Position numbers and translations under genes: made by a program. From the NCBI RefSeq assembly GCF_004340785.1, contig NZ_SLXS01000003.1, positions 157,689 through 221,688 on the forward strand: DNA of 64,000 nucleotides, written 5' to 3'. The stretch is from Tumebacillus sp. BK434 (GTDB lineage: Bacteria > Bacillota > Bacilli > Tumebacillales > Tumebacillaceae). Of the stretch, positions 7,898-16,731 are shown in pieces. Position 1 is the stretch's first letter. Each line of letters begins with the position of its first letter. Under the pieces are notes generated by a model. The model had not been told where the DNA came from. It searched no databases and saw only the letters and a program-made list of their open reading frames with translations.

Positions 7898-9151
7898 ATG
7901 GCAATCCTGCCAAAGCTCGGACGCGCCATCTATGTACTGCTGGGCGGCATTTTGTTCACCCATCTCGGGTCGTACATGCTGCTGCCGTTTTTCGCGATCA
8001 TCCTGTCCACCGAAAAAGGGCTGTCGCTCGGCGCGACAGGGCTCGTGCTCGGCGCCGGCTCGATCGCATTTTTGACCGGAAGTCTGCTCGGCGGCTTTCT
8101 GTCCGACCGCTTCGGGCGGCGGATGACGATGGTCAGCGGCCTGTTGATCCGCGGGGCCGGGCTGCTTGGCTTCATCTGGGGAGCGTCTTTTTCCTCGCTG
8201 TTTCTGACCAACCTCGTGGCCGGGGTCGGCGGCGGCATTTACGCGCCGGGCGCGAAAGCGGGCATCGCGGCGCTGGCCTCGCAAGGCACGAAGACGACCG
8301 CCTTCTCCTACCGCGGGGTGGCGGCGAACATCGGGGTAACGATGGGCCCGCTGCTCGGGACGTATCTGCACACGAAGAGCTCCACGCTGCTCTTTGGCGG
8401 CTCGGCGGTCGTCTATTTTGTCTTGGCCCTGTCACACCTGCTGCTCTTGGAGCGCGACTGCCGCGGGGAAGATTGCCCGAAAGTCGACCGCCAAGGCATC
8501 AAGCAGATCTTGACCGACCGGCCGTTCTTGTATTTTTCGGTGGTGACGATCTTTGTCTGGGCGCTGTTCACGCAGTTCGCCTTGTCGCTGCCTCTGCGCG
8601 CCGCCCAGATCGATAGCGCACGCAACATCGGCCTGCTCTTCACCGCGTCGGCGGTGCTGGTCATCTTGCTGCAGGGCACGGTGACGCGCTTTTTCACGAA
8701 ACACCTCCACCCGTTGGGGACGATGGCGATCGGCATCTTGTTGATCGGCACCGGGCTTGGCTCGGTGGCGCTGTCCACCTCGTTCTGGCATCTGGTCGCG
8801 AGCGCAGTCGTCGTCACATTCGGCCAGATGTTTGTGATGCCGACGTCTGACGCCATCGTCGCCGACCTGGCCAAGCCGGAGCAGATCGGGAGCTATTTTG
8901 GCGTGGCGGCGTTCGTCTTTGGCGCAGGGGAGGCGCTCGGCAACATCGCAGGCGGCCAACTGATGGAACTGGCGGTAGCGATCGATTATCTGGCCCTGCC
9001 CTGGCTGCTCTACGGTGCGGTCGGGCTGCTGCTCGGCGGGACGTATTACCTGCTCCGGTTGTGGCAGCCGCTGGCCCGGCCGCTCGCACCCGTGACGGAA
9101 GAGCGGACGGAACACAACACGGGCCGCTGGCGACCGAAACAAAAAACGTAG
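7898..9151 (+). CDS. MFS transporter (drug efflux type)
   Basis: A 417-residue permease with about 12 hydrophobic segments. The cytoplasmic loop 2-3 motif is GGFLSDRFGRRMTM, the family signature of drug:H+ antiporters, and GVAANIGVTMGPLLG matches the motif C region of exporters. AAGGAGGAGGTG precedes the ATG. It is monocistronic with a terminator 7 nt after its stop. The substrate is unknown. Confidence 0.92.
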   Translation: MAILPKLGRAIYVLLGGILFTHLGSYMLLPFFAIILSTEKGLSLGATGLVLGAGSIAFLTGSLLGGFLSDRFGRRMTMVSGLLIRGAGLLGFIWGASFSSLFLTNLVAGVGGGIYAPGAKAGIAALASQGTKTTAFSYRGVAANIGVTMGPLLGTYLHTKSSTLLFGGSAVVYFVLALSHLLLLERDCRGEDCPKVDRQGIKQILTDRPFLYFSVVTIFVWALFTQFALSLPLRAAQIDSARNIGLLFTASAVLVILLQGTVTRFFTKHLHPLGTMAIGILLIGTGLGSVALSTSFWHLVASAVVVTFGQMFVMPTSDAIVADLAKPEQIGSYFGVAAFVFGAGEALGNIAGGQLMELAVAIDYLALPWLLYGAVGLLLGGTYYLLRLWQPLARPLAPVTEERTEHNTGRWRPKQKT

Positions 9152-9157
9152 CATGCA

Positions 9158-9197
9158 CTGGCACAGTCGACGCAAACGAGACTGTGCCACTTTTTTC
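9158..9197 (+). terminator. terminator
   Basis: Stem TGGCACAGTC / GACTGTGCCA with an 11-nt loop, followed by a T-run. It ends the MFS gene at 7898. Confidence 0.85.
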
Positions 9198-9239
9198 AAA
9201 ACATGATATGCTGATGGTAAAGATAGAAAGGAGTGACTT

Positions 9240-10424
9240 ATGAAACCGAATCGTTTGCTTATTTTGTTCTTATCAATCAACATCATCAACTATGTCGACC
9301 GCCAGATCTTGTCCGGCGTGTTCCCGCTCTTGAAGGATCATTTTCTGCTGTCTGACGCAGCGCTCGGCCTGCTCGGTTCGGCGTTTATGATCACCTACTC
9401 CCTCACCTCGATCCCGTTTGGCAAATGGGCCGACCGCTGGCTGCCGCACAAGGTCGCGGCGATCGGCGTCGCCGTTTGGAGCTTGGCGACCGTGTCGTCG
9501 GCGCTGGCCTGGTCGTTTGCCTCCCTGTTCGTGTTCCGCGCGCTGGTCGGCATCGGCGAAGCGGCGTACGTCTCGACGGCCGGCACGATCCTGTCGAACG
9601 CCTACCCGGAGCGCAAGCGTTCGGCGATCCTCGGGCTGTTCAACCTCGGCATGCCGATCGGCGGCGCGCTGGGCGTGGTGCTCGGCGGCTGGCTGGGCGC
9701 AAAATTCGGCTGGCAGTGGGCGTTTTTCATCGTCGGGGTGCCAGGCTTGCTGCTCGCCTACCGGGCATGGAAACTGCCGCTGCGCAAGCAGGCGGTGACA
9801 GAGCAGCAGCCGAGGTTCGGCATGGATGACCTGATCCGTCTGTTTTCGAAAAACCGGCCGTTCCTGTACACCTGCCTCGGCTACGCAGGCATCTCCTTTG
9901 CTTTTGGCGCGATCGTGCTGTTCGTGCCGACGTTCTTCGAGCGCTCGTTCGGCTACTCGCTGGAAAAAGCGACGCTGCTCGCCGGCGGCCTGCAAGTCGG
10001 CGCGGGCCTGCTCGGAGCGCCGCTCGGCGGTTGGATCGCCGACCTCTGGCTGAAGCGCACGGGGCGAGGACGAGCCTACACGCTGGTCATCTCGATGCTG
10101 CTCTCCGCCGTCTTCTTGTGGGTCGGGCTGTTTATGGAAAGCTTCCTCGCGTTCTTCCTCTCCGCGTTCTTCATGCTCTGGCATGTCGGCGTGGCGACGG
10201 CGCTGGTGTTCGACGTGACCGACAAAGCGATCTGGAACACGGCCGCTGCGGCGGCGATGTTCGTGATGCACTTCCTCGGCGACATCCCAAGCCCGTATCT
10301 GGTCGGCCTGATCTCCGACCACACGTCGCTCCTGTTCGCCTTCTCGCTGCTGCCGATCCCGATGCTGCTCGCCTCGTTCTGCTTCTGGAAAGCGGGCACG
10401 TACCTGCAGCGGAGACCTGCCTGA
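9240..10424 (+). CDS. MFS transporter, spinster-like group
   Basis: A 394-residue permease starting at ATG with GAAAGGAG upstream. NYVDRQILSGVFPLL at the start is the hallmark of the spinster (Spns)/hexuronate-like MFS group, followed by SIPFGKWADRW and the R-rich motif YPERKRSAILGLFNLGMPIGGALG. The substrate is unknown; some eukaryotic spinsters move lysolipids or sphingoid bases. It is a single gene ended by a terminator that overlaps its stop codon. Confidence 0.9.
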   Translation: MKPNRLLILFLSINIINYVDRQILSGVFPLLKDHFLLSDAALGLLGSAFMITYSLTSIPFGKWADRWLPHKVAAIGVAVWSLATVSSALAWSFASLFVFRALVGIGEAAYVSTAGTILSNAYPERKRSAILGLFNLGMPIGGALGVVLGGWLGAKFGWQWAFFIVGVPGLLLAYRAWKLPLRKQAVTEQQPRFGMDDLIRLFSKNRPFLYTCLGYAGISFAFGAIVLFVPTFFERSFGYSLEKATLLAGGLQVGAGLLGAPLGGWIADLWLKRTGRGRAYTLVISMLLSAVFLWVGLFMESFLAFFLSAFFMLWHVGVATALVFDVTDKAIWNTAAAAAMFVMHFLGDIPSPYLVGLISDHTSLLFAFSLLPIPMLLASFCFWKAGTYLQRRPA

Positions 10425-10454
10425 AAAGCCAACTCCTCATGAGTTGGCTTTTTT
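10424..10454 (+). terminator. terminator
   Basis: Stem AAAAGCCAACTC / GAGTTGGCTTTT with a 5-nt loop and a T-run, starting at the last base of the transporter stop codon. Confidence 0.9.
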
Positions 10455-10531
10455 GTGCGATCTTGTAACTTTTGCTCCAATCATTTCGACTACTTGGCAG
10501 AAACGAAAACGAAAAGGAAGGAGGGGCTCGG

Positions 10532-11056
10532 TTGGAAGAAGAGATTCAGGAGATCTACCGACTGCATTTTGAAGATGTTTATCACTTTCTGCTCTATTTC
10601 ACAGGGGATGTCAACGATGCGGAAGATTTGACGCAAGAGGTGTTTTTGCGGCTGCTCAAGTCGCTGCAGACGTTCGACCACCGCTCGACGCTGAAAACGT
10701 GGATCTTGTCGGTCGCCAAGCATGTCGCCCTCGATCACTACCGCAAGAAACGGCTCACCTCGTGGTTCCCCGATCTGTTGCTGCACCGGCTGCAAGCACA
10801 AGACGGACTGCCGGAGGAACTGCTGTCCACGAAAGAGGAGCGCCGCGAGTTGATGCAGGCGATCACCCGGCTCAAGCCTGCCTACCGCTCGGTGATCATT
10901 TTGCGGGCGATCAAGGAACTGAGCATCAAAGAGACGGCCGAGATCCTCGGCTGCAAAGAATCGAAAGTCAAAGTCGATTACCACCGCGCGCTGAAGCTCC
11001 TGCAGCAAACTCTCAGCACGACGCCTGAAGGAGGGCTGCACTGTGTACCGGAATGA
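10532..11056 (+). CDS. ECF-type RNA polymerase sigma factor
   Basis: A 174-residue sigma-70 family protein. Region 2 is EIYRLHFEDVYHFLLYFTGDVNDAEDLTQEVFLRLLKSL, with the usual DAEDLTQEVF, and region 4 is LKPAYRSVIILRAIKELSIKETAEILGCKESKVKVDYHRALK. The TTG at 10532 is preferred because AAGGAGG lies 8 nt upstream; a longer frame from 10472 would overlap the preceding terminator region. The anti-sigma gene overlaps its end by 14 nt, so the pair is coupled. Confidence 0.93.
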   Translation: MEEEIQEIYRLHFEDVYHFLLYFTGDVNDAEDLTQEVFLRLLKSLQTFDHRSTLKTWILSVAKHVALDHYRKKRLTSWFPDLLLHRLQAQDGLPEELLSTKEERRELMQAITRLKPAYRSVIILRAIKELSIKETAEILGCKESKVKVDYHRALKLLQQTLSTTPEGGLHCVPE

Positions 11057-12206
11057 AGAAGAGCTTGTCCAAGAGCTGCAGCAACTCGCCCATGCCAAGC
11101 CCCGCGCCGAGTTCGCCCGCGCGTTGGAAGCTCGTTTGCGCAAGGAGGCACCGGCGCGGAAACGGCCTCGCTATCGTCTGATCGGCGGCGTCGCGGTCGC
11201 GATGCTGGCTCTCACGCTCACCGCCACAATGAGCAGCATGTTTGAAGTGCGCGGTACGCCGGCACCCGACGCCCACACCGGGCTGATCGCGTATACCGTC
11301 TCGCAAAATCAGCAGAATGTGCTTCATTTGGCCGACCCCCAGACCCTGCAAACGAAGAAGACGATCGACCTCGGCAAGATCGCCAGCACCAAAATTTTTG
11401 AAGCTCCCGACGGCCGGCTGTGGATTCCGCTGAACCGATTTGGGTCGCACACCGAAAGAACGGTTGTGGTGGTCGATCCAACGAACGGCAGCAAACAAAC
11501 GCTGTCCTTCGATCAAGCGCCTGACTCCGTCTTTTTCCAAGGGGATACCGCCTACATCGTCTCCTTGACCAAGCCGAGGACGATCTTAATCTATCAAGTG
11601 AAAAAAGATATGGAGCCGAAACTGGTGAAATCAGTCCCGATAAACGGCACCATCGTCGAACCTGCTTACTACAACGCACAGTTTCGATTTACCGTCCTAA
11701 ATTCGGAGATTCAAACGCTGATCGTTCCGCTGGCCGGCGAGCCGATCTATCTGTCGCTCGACGCCAAAGAGGTACCGATTCCACATGTGCTGACGACCGA
11801 TCAGAATGTGCTGATGCTCCTGCAAGACGGCACCCAATCCAAACTGGCCGAATACGCAATCCCGTCGATGGAGCGGCTCGGACTGATCGATCTGCATGCT
11901 GTCGACAAGCCCTTGGAGATCTCCCACTATGAACAGAAAGCATCGGTGCCCGATCAGCAAAAAATGGCGTTCATCGGCATCCCCAAAGGCCAGGACCGCA
12001 CGTACGTGATGATCTACGACACGGTCACCGGCGACCTCGTGCGCAGTTTCCCGACCCAACACTCTGCCACGAGCCTGAAATACGACAAAGACAGCAACCG
12101 CTGGTATGTGATGTCCAAAGACACGGTGGAAGTCTTTACGTTCGAAGGACAGCCTGTCGCGACATTGCAGACAGACGGACTCCTCTCCAACTTTGTGCTC
12201 AACTAA
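11043..12206 (+). CDS. membrane anti-sigma factor with extracellular beta-propeller-like domain
   Basis: 387 residues starting at GTG 11043, inside the end of the sigma gene, with GAAGGAGG upstream. The N-terminal ~40 residues (ELVQELQQLAHAKPRAEFARALEARLRKEA) are the short helical sigma-binding type seen in anti-sigma factors without a zinc motif. One TM helix follows (~45-63). The remaining ~310 residues repeat short beta motifs with names-and-values style (HLADPQTLQTKKTIDL, VVVDPTNGSKQTL, MIYDTVTGDLVRSF), consistent with a YncE-like propeller facing outside. This domain is the likely sensor. The anti-sigma role rests on genome context and topology. Confidence 0.8.
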   Translation: MYRNEEELVQELQQLAHAKPRAEFARALEARLRKEAPARKRPRYRLIGGVAVAMLALTLTATMSSMFEVRGTPAPDAHTGLIAYTVSQNQQNVLHLADPQTLQTKKTIDLGKIASTKIFEAPDGRLWIPLNRFGSHTERTVVVVDPTNGSKQTLSFDQAPDSVFFQGDTAYIVSLTKPRTILIYQVKKDMEPKLVKSVPINGTIVEPAYYNAQFRFTVLNSEIQTLIVPLAGEPIYLSLDAKEVPIPHVLTTDQNVLMLLQDGTQSKLAEYAIPSMERLGLIDLHAVDKPLEISHYEQKASVPDQQKMAFIGIPKGQDRTYVMIYDTVTGDLVRSFPTQHSATSLKYDKDSNRWYVMSKDTVEVFTFEGQPVATLQTDGLLSNFVLN

Positions 12207-12220
12207 ACTCAACTAAATAA

Positions 12221-12264
12221 AGCAGAAGACCACCGGCCGCAATGGGACGGGTGGTCTTCTGCTA
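12221..12264. terminator. bidirectional terminator
   Basis: Stem AGCAGAAGACCACC with its complement, separated by 15 nt. It lies between the anti-sigma gene and convergent plsY; the T-rich side is on the minus strand (plsY). Confidence 0.75.
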
Positions 12265-12969
12265 CATTTGCTTCCACACGATAAAGGCGAGGAAGATCAT
12301 GCCCATGGTGATCCAGTAGGAGAGTTTCACCCATTCCTGCTTCTCAAGAGACAGGCGCTCCAGCGTCACCTCATGCACAGGCTGGCCGATCTTGGGCTCG
12401 TTTTTCAGGTAGATGCGCTCCCAGTTCGGCAGGTGGCGGTAGAGAACGCCCGTCACCATCGCAAACAGGGCGATCTGCTCGGACAGCACCTGCGGAGTGA
12501 AGAGGAACACCAGCAAGGCGCCGACGATAACGAGGGTGGTTGCGATGACGATATAACGGATGAGCAAGAGCAATATCACATAGCTCACCACCACGATCAG
12601 CAAAGGCACCGGATGCAGGAACAGCAGCGCCCCGCCGGCCGTCGCCAGCGCTTTGCCGCCGCGAAACTTGGTGTACAGGGAAAACACGTGCCCGAGCACC
12701 GCCCCCGCTGCCGTCCAGAAAGCGAGCGTCTGATCGCCCGTCACCAGACCGGTCAGCATCGTCGGCACGAAGCCTTTCAGCAAGTCGAGCAGAAGCACCA
12801 CTCCGGCCGCACGCTTGCCAAACAGGGTCAACGTGTTGGTCGCGCCAGGATTGCCGCTGCCCTCTGTAAAGATGTTAGCGCCTTTGCGCTTACCCAGCAA
12901 AAATGCAAATGGCGTCGATCCCACAAGATAGCCAAACAAAAGAGCGATCACAACCGATACGATCATCAA
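12262..12969 (-). CDS. plsY: glycerol-3-phosphate acyltransferase PlsY
   Basis: A 235-residue multi-spanning membrane enzyme that transfers acyl groups from acyl-phosphate to glycerol-3-phosphate, the first step of phospholipid synthesis. The family motifs are present: GSTPFAFLLGKRKG, GSGNPGATNTLTLFGKRAG-like, the glycine-rich KFRGGKALATAGG loop, and a late NWERIYLKNEPK. The C-terminus is ~30 residues longer than typical PlsY and ends in an extra hydrophobic segment. It is monocistronic. The 195-nt stretch upstream (12970-13164) holds no gene I can support. Confidence 0.93.
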   Translation of the reverse strand: MMIVSVVIALLFGYLVGSTPFAFLLGKRKGANIFTEGSGNPGATNTLTLFGKRAAGVVLLLDLLKGFVPTMLTGLVTGDQTLAFWTAAGAVLGHVFSLYTKFRGGKALATAGGALLFLHPVPLLIVVVSYVILLLLIRYIVIATTLVIVGALLVFLFTPQVLSEQIALFAMVTGVLYRHLPNWERIYLKNEPKIGQPVHEVTLERLSLEKQEWVKLSYWITMGMIFLAFIVWKQM

Positions 12970-13164
12970 AGGTTATCACCTCAAAACAGACTATGTACAA
13001 GATTGCAAAAAATGAGCGGATGCAAAAGGATACGCGCACAGGCATACGCCCTTCCGCTCGAGCATGACCGTTGTCACCGATCGCGCCCTCGATTCGCCAG
13101 CGTTACGCCTGCAAATGCCCGATACGTTTTGAATCGCGTGGGCAAGCAGACGGGGACTGCGCGT

Positions 13165-13974
13165 TTACCGCAGCCCCATCTCCTGCATCACCTTGACCAC
13201 GCGGTCGGGATAGTCGCTGCAGATGCCGTCGACGCCCCATTCGAGCAGTCGGCGGATGTCCGCCTCCTCATTGATCGTCCAAACGTGGACTTTTACTCCG
13301 TGCTCATGCGCGATCCGCAGCATCTTCGGCGTCACCACGCGCACGCCGAAGCCTTGCTCCGGCACTTGAAAGGCATCGACCGGCGGTTTGTAAAACTTGT
13401 GCAGCCCGCTGCGCCAGTAACAGACGAACTCCACCATCTCCCGCGTGTTCGCCCCCGTCGCGATGCGCTTCGAGGCCAGCTTGCGAAACCGCTTCATCGT
13501 GCTCGTGTGAAACGACGCGATCAGCACGCGGTCCTCCGCTCTGCACTTCTTGATCGTTTCGACCAGCGCCAGTTCCATCGGCGGCGTGGTCTGCTTGATG
13601 TCCATGTTGATGCGCATTCCCGGAAACGCGGTCAGCACTTCTTCCAAGGTCGGGATGGTCACGCCTTTTCCCCGGTACGGAAACGTCTTGCCCCCGTCCG
13701 GCGTGAACTTGTACCCGAAATCGATCTCCTTCAGTTCGGCCAGCGTCTTTTGTTTGATGAACCCGCTGCCGTCGGTCAGCCGGTTCACCGTGTCGTCATG
13801 GCTGACCACCACATGCCCGTCCCGCGTCATGTGCACGTCCGTCTCAAACGCATCGGCGCCCATCTCCACGGCGAGGGCAAACGCCTCCAGCGTGTTCGAC
13901 GGCGCATAGGCGGATGCGCCTTGATGCGCGAGCACCATCGGCCGCGGCAGATCCAAATAAGGTTTGACCCCCAT
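13165..13974 (-). CDS. glycerophosphodiester phosphodiesterase
   Basis: A 269-residue GDPD-family TIM-barrel enzyme that cleaves glycerophosphodiesters to glycerol-3-phosphate plus alcohol. It shows HQGASAYAPSNTLEAF (variant of HRG..PENT), the metal ligands in FETDVHMTRDGHVVVSHDD, and MNMDIK-type and VWTINEEADIRRLLEWGVDGICSDYPD motifs. There is no signal peptide, so it is cytoplasmic. It is the last gene of a three-gene minus-strand run (DedA, DUF1802, GDPD) and follows the DUF1802 gene by 18 nt. Confidence 0.95.
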   Translation of the reverse strand: MGVKPYLDLPRPMVLAHQGASAYAPSNTLEAFALAVEMGADAFETDVHMTRDGHVVVSHDDTVNRLTDGSGFIKQKTLAELKEIDFGYKFTPDGGKTFPYRGKGVTIPTLEEVLTAFPGMRINMDIKQTTPPMELALVETIKKCRAEDRVLIASFHTSTMKRFRKLASKRIATGANTREMVEFVCYWRSGLHKFYKPPVDAFQVPEQGFGVRVVTPKMLRIAHEHGVKVHVWTINEEADIRRLLEWGVDGICSDYPDRVVKVMQEMGLR

Positions 13975-13992
13975 ATCTCTCCCCCAACTCTC

Positions 13993-14628
13993 CTACTTCT
14001 TGTGTTCGGTGATCCCCAGCGCGTCAAAGATCAGCTGGCGGCGCGCCGCAAACGCTGCTTCGGACAGCACCGGCTCGAGGTCGGTATCGACGATCGGCTG
14101 CTGCAGCGTGATCCACGACTTGCACCCGAGATACCCCTCCGCTACCGGGATCGTCTTCGGCACGGTCAGTTTGTAAGCCCGCACCGTCAGGATATGCAGC
14201 GGCTTGTCGTTTCTCCATTGCAAGCGTTCTGCGGCATAATCATGGGTCATGATGTGAAACGGATCCAGCCGTTTCAAGTCTTGTTCGGCCAGCACCGTGA
14301 TATCATCGACCACATGCGCCGCATGGGTGATCACCACCTCTTGGGGCGGCACGGTGACGCCTTGCATCGTCGCCTCCACCCGCGCCTGATACTGCGGTTT
14401 GATCAGTTGCGATCTCTGATGCTCATAGGTCGGGTAGAGATAAAACGAAGTCTCCTCCAGGCGGAACTCCCGCGTCTCCTCCGTGATCCCGCCTTTGCGG
14501 ATCAGCACCAGCTGCTCCCCTTTCGCGATCGCATCGATGCAGACCGCCCATTCCTTCAAGGCTACCTCTTTGATCGGCAAATGCGGGCTGTGCAGCTCCA
14601 GCGAAAACGAACGCAATCCGATACCCAT
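13993..14628 (-). CDS. DUF1802 family protein
   Basis: 211 residues. The N-terminus reads KEVALKEWAVCIDAIAKGEQLVLIRKGGI, the signature of DUF1802, followed by ETREFRLEETSFYLYPTYEHQ. The biochemical function of the family is unknown. Its stop and the GDPD start are 18 nt apart, and it starts 6 nt after the DedA stop, so all three genes are probably one operon. Confidence 0.88.
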   Translation of the reverse strand: MGIGLRSFSLELHSPHLPIKEVALKEWAVCIDAIAKGEQLVLIRKGGITEETREFRLEETSFYLYPTYEHQRSQLIKPQYQARVEATMQGVTVPPQEVVITHAAHVVDDITVLAEQDLKRLDPFHIMTHDYAAERLQWRNDKPLHILTVRAYKLTVPKTIPVAEGYLGCKSWITLQQPIVDTDLEPVLSEAAFAARRQLIFDALGITEHKK

Positions 14629-14634
14629 CGACCA

Positions 14635-15276
14635 TCACTCCTCCTGTTCCCTCGTCTTGTTTTCATCTGCTTTTCCCCGGCGGCGGGAGATCGTCCGCCA
14701 GACCAGCGGCGTCACAAACGAGACGACGACCACGGCCAGAATCCAGAAGCGATACGGATACAGCACCTTTTCCAGATGGTGCAGCTGGTTGCTGAACAGA
14801 TGACCGAGCAACAAGAACGTCACCGTCCAAAACAGCGCACCGAGGTAGGCGAACGGCGCGAAAATGCGAAATTTCATCTGGCCGAACCCGGCAGACAATG
14901 CGGTCAGATGACGCAGCCCCGGCACAAAATAGCCAAAAAACAGGGCAAGCCCCCCGTAGCGTTCCATATAGTGTTCCACACGAAGCAGTCTCTCTTCCGT
15001 CAAATGCAAAAAGCGTCCGAAGCGCGCCACCACTTCTTTGCCTAACAGCCGCCCCAGCAGAAACGACAGCGTGATCCCCACGACGCTCCCCAAAAACGCG
15101 GCCGCAAGCGCCCCGGCGAAATGCATGCGCCCCTGCGAAATCTGATATCCCGCAAACGTCAGCAGCGCCTCATCGGGCAGCGGCAGGCCGACGATGCCCA
15201 GCACCAGCAGACCGAACAACCCCCAGTACCCGTACTGGTCGAGCAAATTCATCATTCCATGATCGATCATCCTCAC
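14635..15276 (-). CDS. DedA-family membrane protein
   Basis: 213 residues with the family features: GIVGLPLPDEALLTFAGYQ near the N-terminus, FLLGRLLGKEV, and FFGYFVPGLRHLTALSAGFGQMKF (the G-x-R-x-P-like region, with the usual Arg). DedA proteins act in membrane lipid and proton homeostasis, and some flip undecaprenyl phosphate or phosphatidylethanolamine. The start is uncertain: GTG at 15276 has a weak ribosome site, and ATG at 15270 overlaps GGTGAGG. It is first in the DedA-DUF1802-GDPD operon. Confidence 0.9.
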   Translation of the reverse strand: MRMIDHGMMNLLDQYGYWGLFGLLVLGIVGLPLPDEALLTFAGYQISQGRMHFAGALAAAFLGSVVGITLSFLLGRLLGKEVVARFGRFLHLTEERLLRVEHYMERYGGLALFFGYFVPGLRHLTALSAGFGQMKFRIFAPFAYLGALFWTVTFLLLGHLFSNQLHHLEKVLYPYRFWILAVVVVSFVTPLVWRTISRRRGKADENKTREQEE

Positions 15277-15364
15277 CCCATCCCAAAAGAACTGCTTTTC
15301 AGCAGATGATTCTGTGTTATAGTGTTACTAAACTTTCGTGACTCGAAGGAGATGAGTCGGTCCT

Positions 15365-16603
15365 ATGAAACTATCGGAGAGTCTCCCTCGCTGGTCAACG
15401 CCGATCTGGGCGTTGCAACTGACCATTTTTTTCTCAAATCTAGGCTTCTTTATGATCGTACCACTGCTGGGCACACATTTCACGGATAATTTGGGATTGA
15501 CCGCCACGGTGGCCGGCACGATGCTCGGTGCCCGGATTCTGGCACAGCAAAGCTCGATGCTGTTCGGCGGGTATCTCGCCGACCGCTTCGGCTACCGCGA
15601 GATGATGCTGCTCGGATCGCTGCTGCGGGCGCTCGGCTTTGCGCTGTTCGGGCTGCTGACAAGCGTGCCGGGCATCCTGCTCGCCTCGCTGTTCGCAGGC
15701 GCGGGCGGCGCTCTGATCTTTCCGGCCAACCAAGCTGCGTTCGTCGCCCTCTCCGCGCCGGAAAAGCGCAAAGAGCTGTTCGACTGGCGCAACATCATCG
15801 GCAATGCCGGGATGACGCTGGGCCCGGTCGTCGGGGTGCTCTTGATCTCGTTCGAATTCCAGATCGTGAGCTATGTATCCGCACTGGTGTTTCTGATCTT
15901 AGGTCTGATCTCGTATATTCTGGTGCCGAAGCTCAAGCCGGAAGCGCAAGCCCGGCAGAGCCTCTTGAAAAATGTGCGCACGATCATGCACAACCGCACC
16001 TTCCTTTGGCTCCTGTTCTGGATGATGGGCCTGAACATGCTGTTCCAGCAGCTCTATATGACGATTCCTTATATCGCCAAAGCCAACGGGCAGAGCAGCC
16101 TCGTCTTCTGGCTGTTCACCCTCGTCTCGCTGCAAGTGATCTTCCTGCAGTTGCCGATTTCGAAGTGGCTGGCCAAGCGCAACTGGTCACAGCTGCAGAT
16201 CATCGCCTTTGGCGTGCTGATCAACGGGCTGGGCTTCGCCCCGCTGATGTTCGATGTCAGCCTCTGGTCGCTCGTCATCGTCACCACCGGCATCGCGCTC
16301 GGACAGTTGATCGTCAACCCGACGTTCCAAGTGTTCACGACGGAGATCGCCGAGAAAGCGCTCGTCGCGTCCTACTTCGGATTCTCCGGCCTGTCGCTGG
16401 CGATCGGCGGTTCGTTTGGCAACACGTTTGGCGGCTTCCTGCTCGATCTCGCCGCCAAGACCGGCCTGCCGTGGCTACCCTGGTTTACGCTGACCATGAT
16501 CGGCGTGGTCTGCGCGCTGGGCATTCGCCAGACGGCAACCCGCCAAACAAAAGTGCCGGTTCACTCAGGAATCAGCGTGTCGAACCAGACACCAGCCAAG
16601 TAG
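15365..16603 (+). CDS. MFS transporter (multidrug type)
   Basis: 412 residues, with AAGGAG upstream of the ATG. The signature GGYLADRFGYREMMLLGSLLRALGFALFG is between TM2 and TM3, and DWRNIIGNAGMTLGPVVG is the exporter motif in TM5. It resembles the MdtH/YfkF-like multidrug group. Substrate unknown. Its end overlaps the convergent 31-residue gene on the minus strand by 43 nt. Confidence 0.92.
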   Translation: MKLSESLPRWSTPIWALQLTIFFSNLGFFMIVPLLGTHFTDNLGLTATVAGTMLGARILAQQSSMLFGGYLADRFGYREMMLLGSLLRALGFALFGLLTSVPGILLASLFAGAGGALIFPANQAAFVALSAPEKRKELFDWRNIIGNAGMTLGPVVGVLLISFEFQIVSYVSALVFLILGLISYILVPKLKPEAQARQSLLKNVRTIMHNRTFLWLLFWMMGLNMLFQQLYMTIPYIAKANGQSSLVFWLFTLVSLQVIFLQLPISKWLAKRNWSQLQIIAFGVLINGLGFAPLMFDVSLWSLVIVTTGIALGQLIVNPTFQVFTTEIAEKALVASYFGFSGLSLAIGGSFGNTFGGFLLDLAAKTGLPWLPWFTLTMIGVVCALGIRQTATRQTKVPVHSGISVSNQTPAK

Positions 16604-16656
16604 ACCAACAGCACAGACACGACGGAGAGAACGATGACCCAGACAAACTGGCGCAT
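16561..16656 (-). CDS. 31-residue single-helix membrane protein
   Basis: ATG at 16656 with AAAGGAGG 7 nt upstream, closed by TGA. The product starts MRQFVWVIVLSVVSVLLVYL and ends VWFDTLIPE: one hydrophobic helix with a short positively charged N-terminus and an acidic end, as in many bacterial membrane microproteins. It overlaps the 3' end of the MFS transporter gene on the other strand. The very good Shine-Dalgarno sequence and the terminator-bounded setting support it; there is no homology evidence. Confidence 0.55.
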   Translation of the reverse strand: MRQFVWVIVLSVVSVLLVYLAGVWFDTLIPE

Positions 16657-16685
16657 TTCGGCTCCTCCTTTCGTAGTAGCAAGAG

Positions 16686-16717
16686 AAAAAGCATGCAGAG
16701 CTTCTGCATGCTTTTTT
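16686..16717. terminator. bidirectional terminator
   Basis: Stem AAAAAGCATGCAG / CTGCATGCTTTTT with A and T flanks. It lies downstream of the MFS gene and of the minus-strand hypothetical gene at 16732. Confidence 0.82.
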
Positions 16718-16731
16718 AGCGTTCCCACTTT

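Noticed and set aside
12268-15045. 925-codon plus-strand open frame
   Set aside because: It runs antisense to plsY, the glycerophosphodiesterase, DUF1802 and DedA genes, all with clear family motifs; composition is typical antisense.
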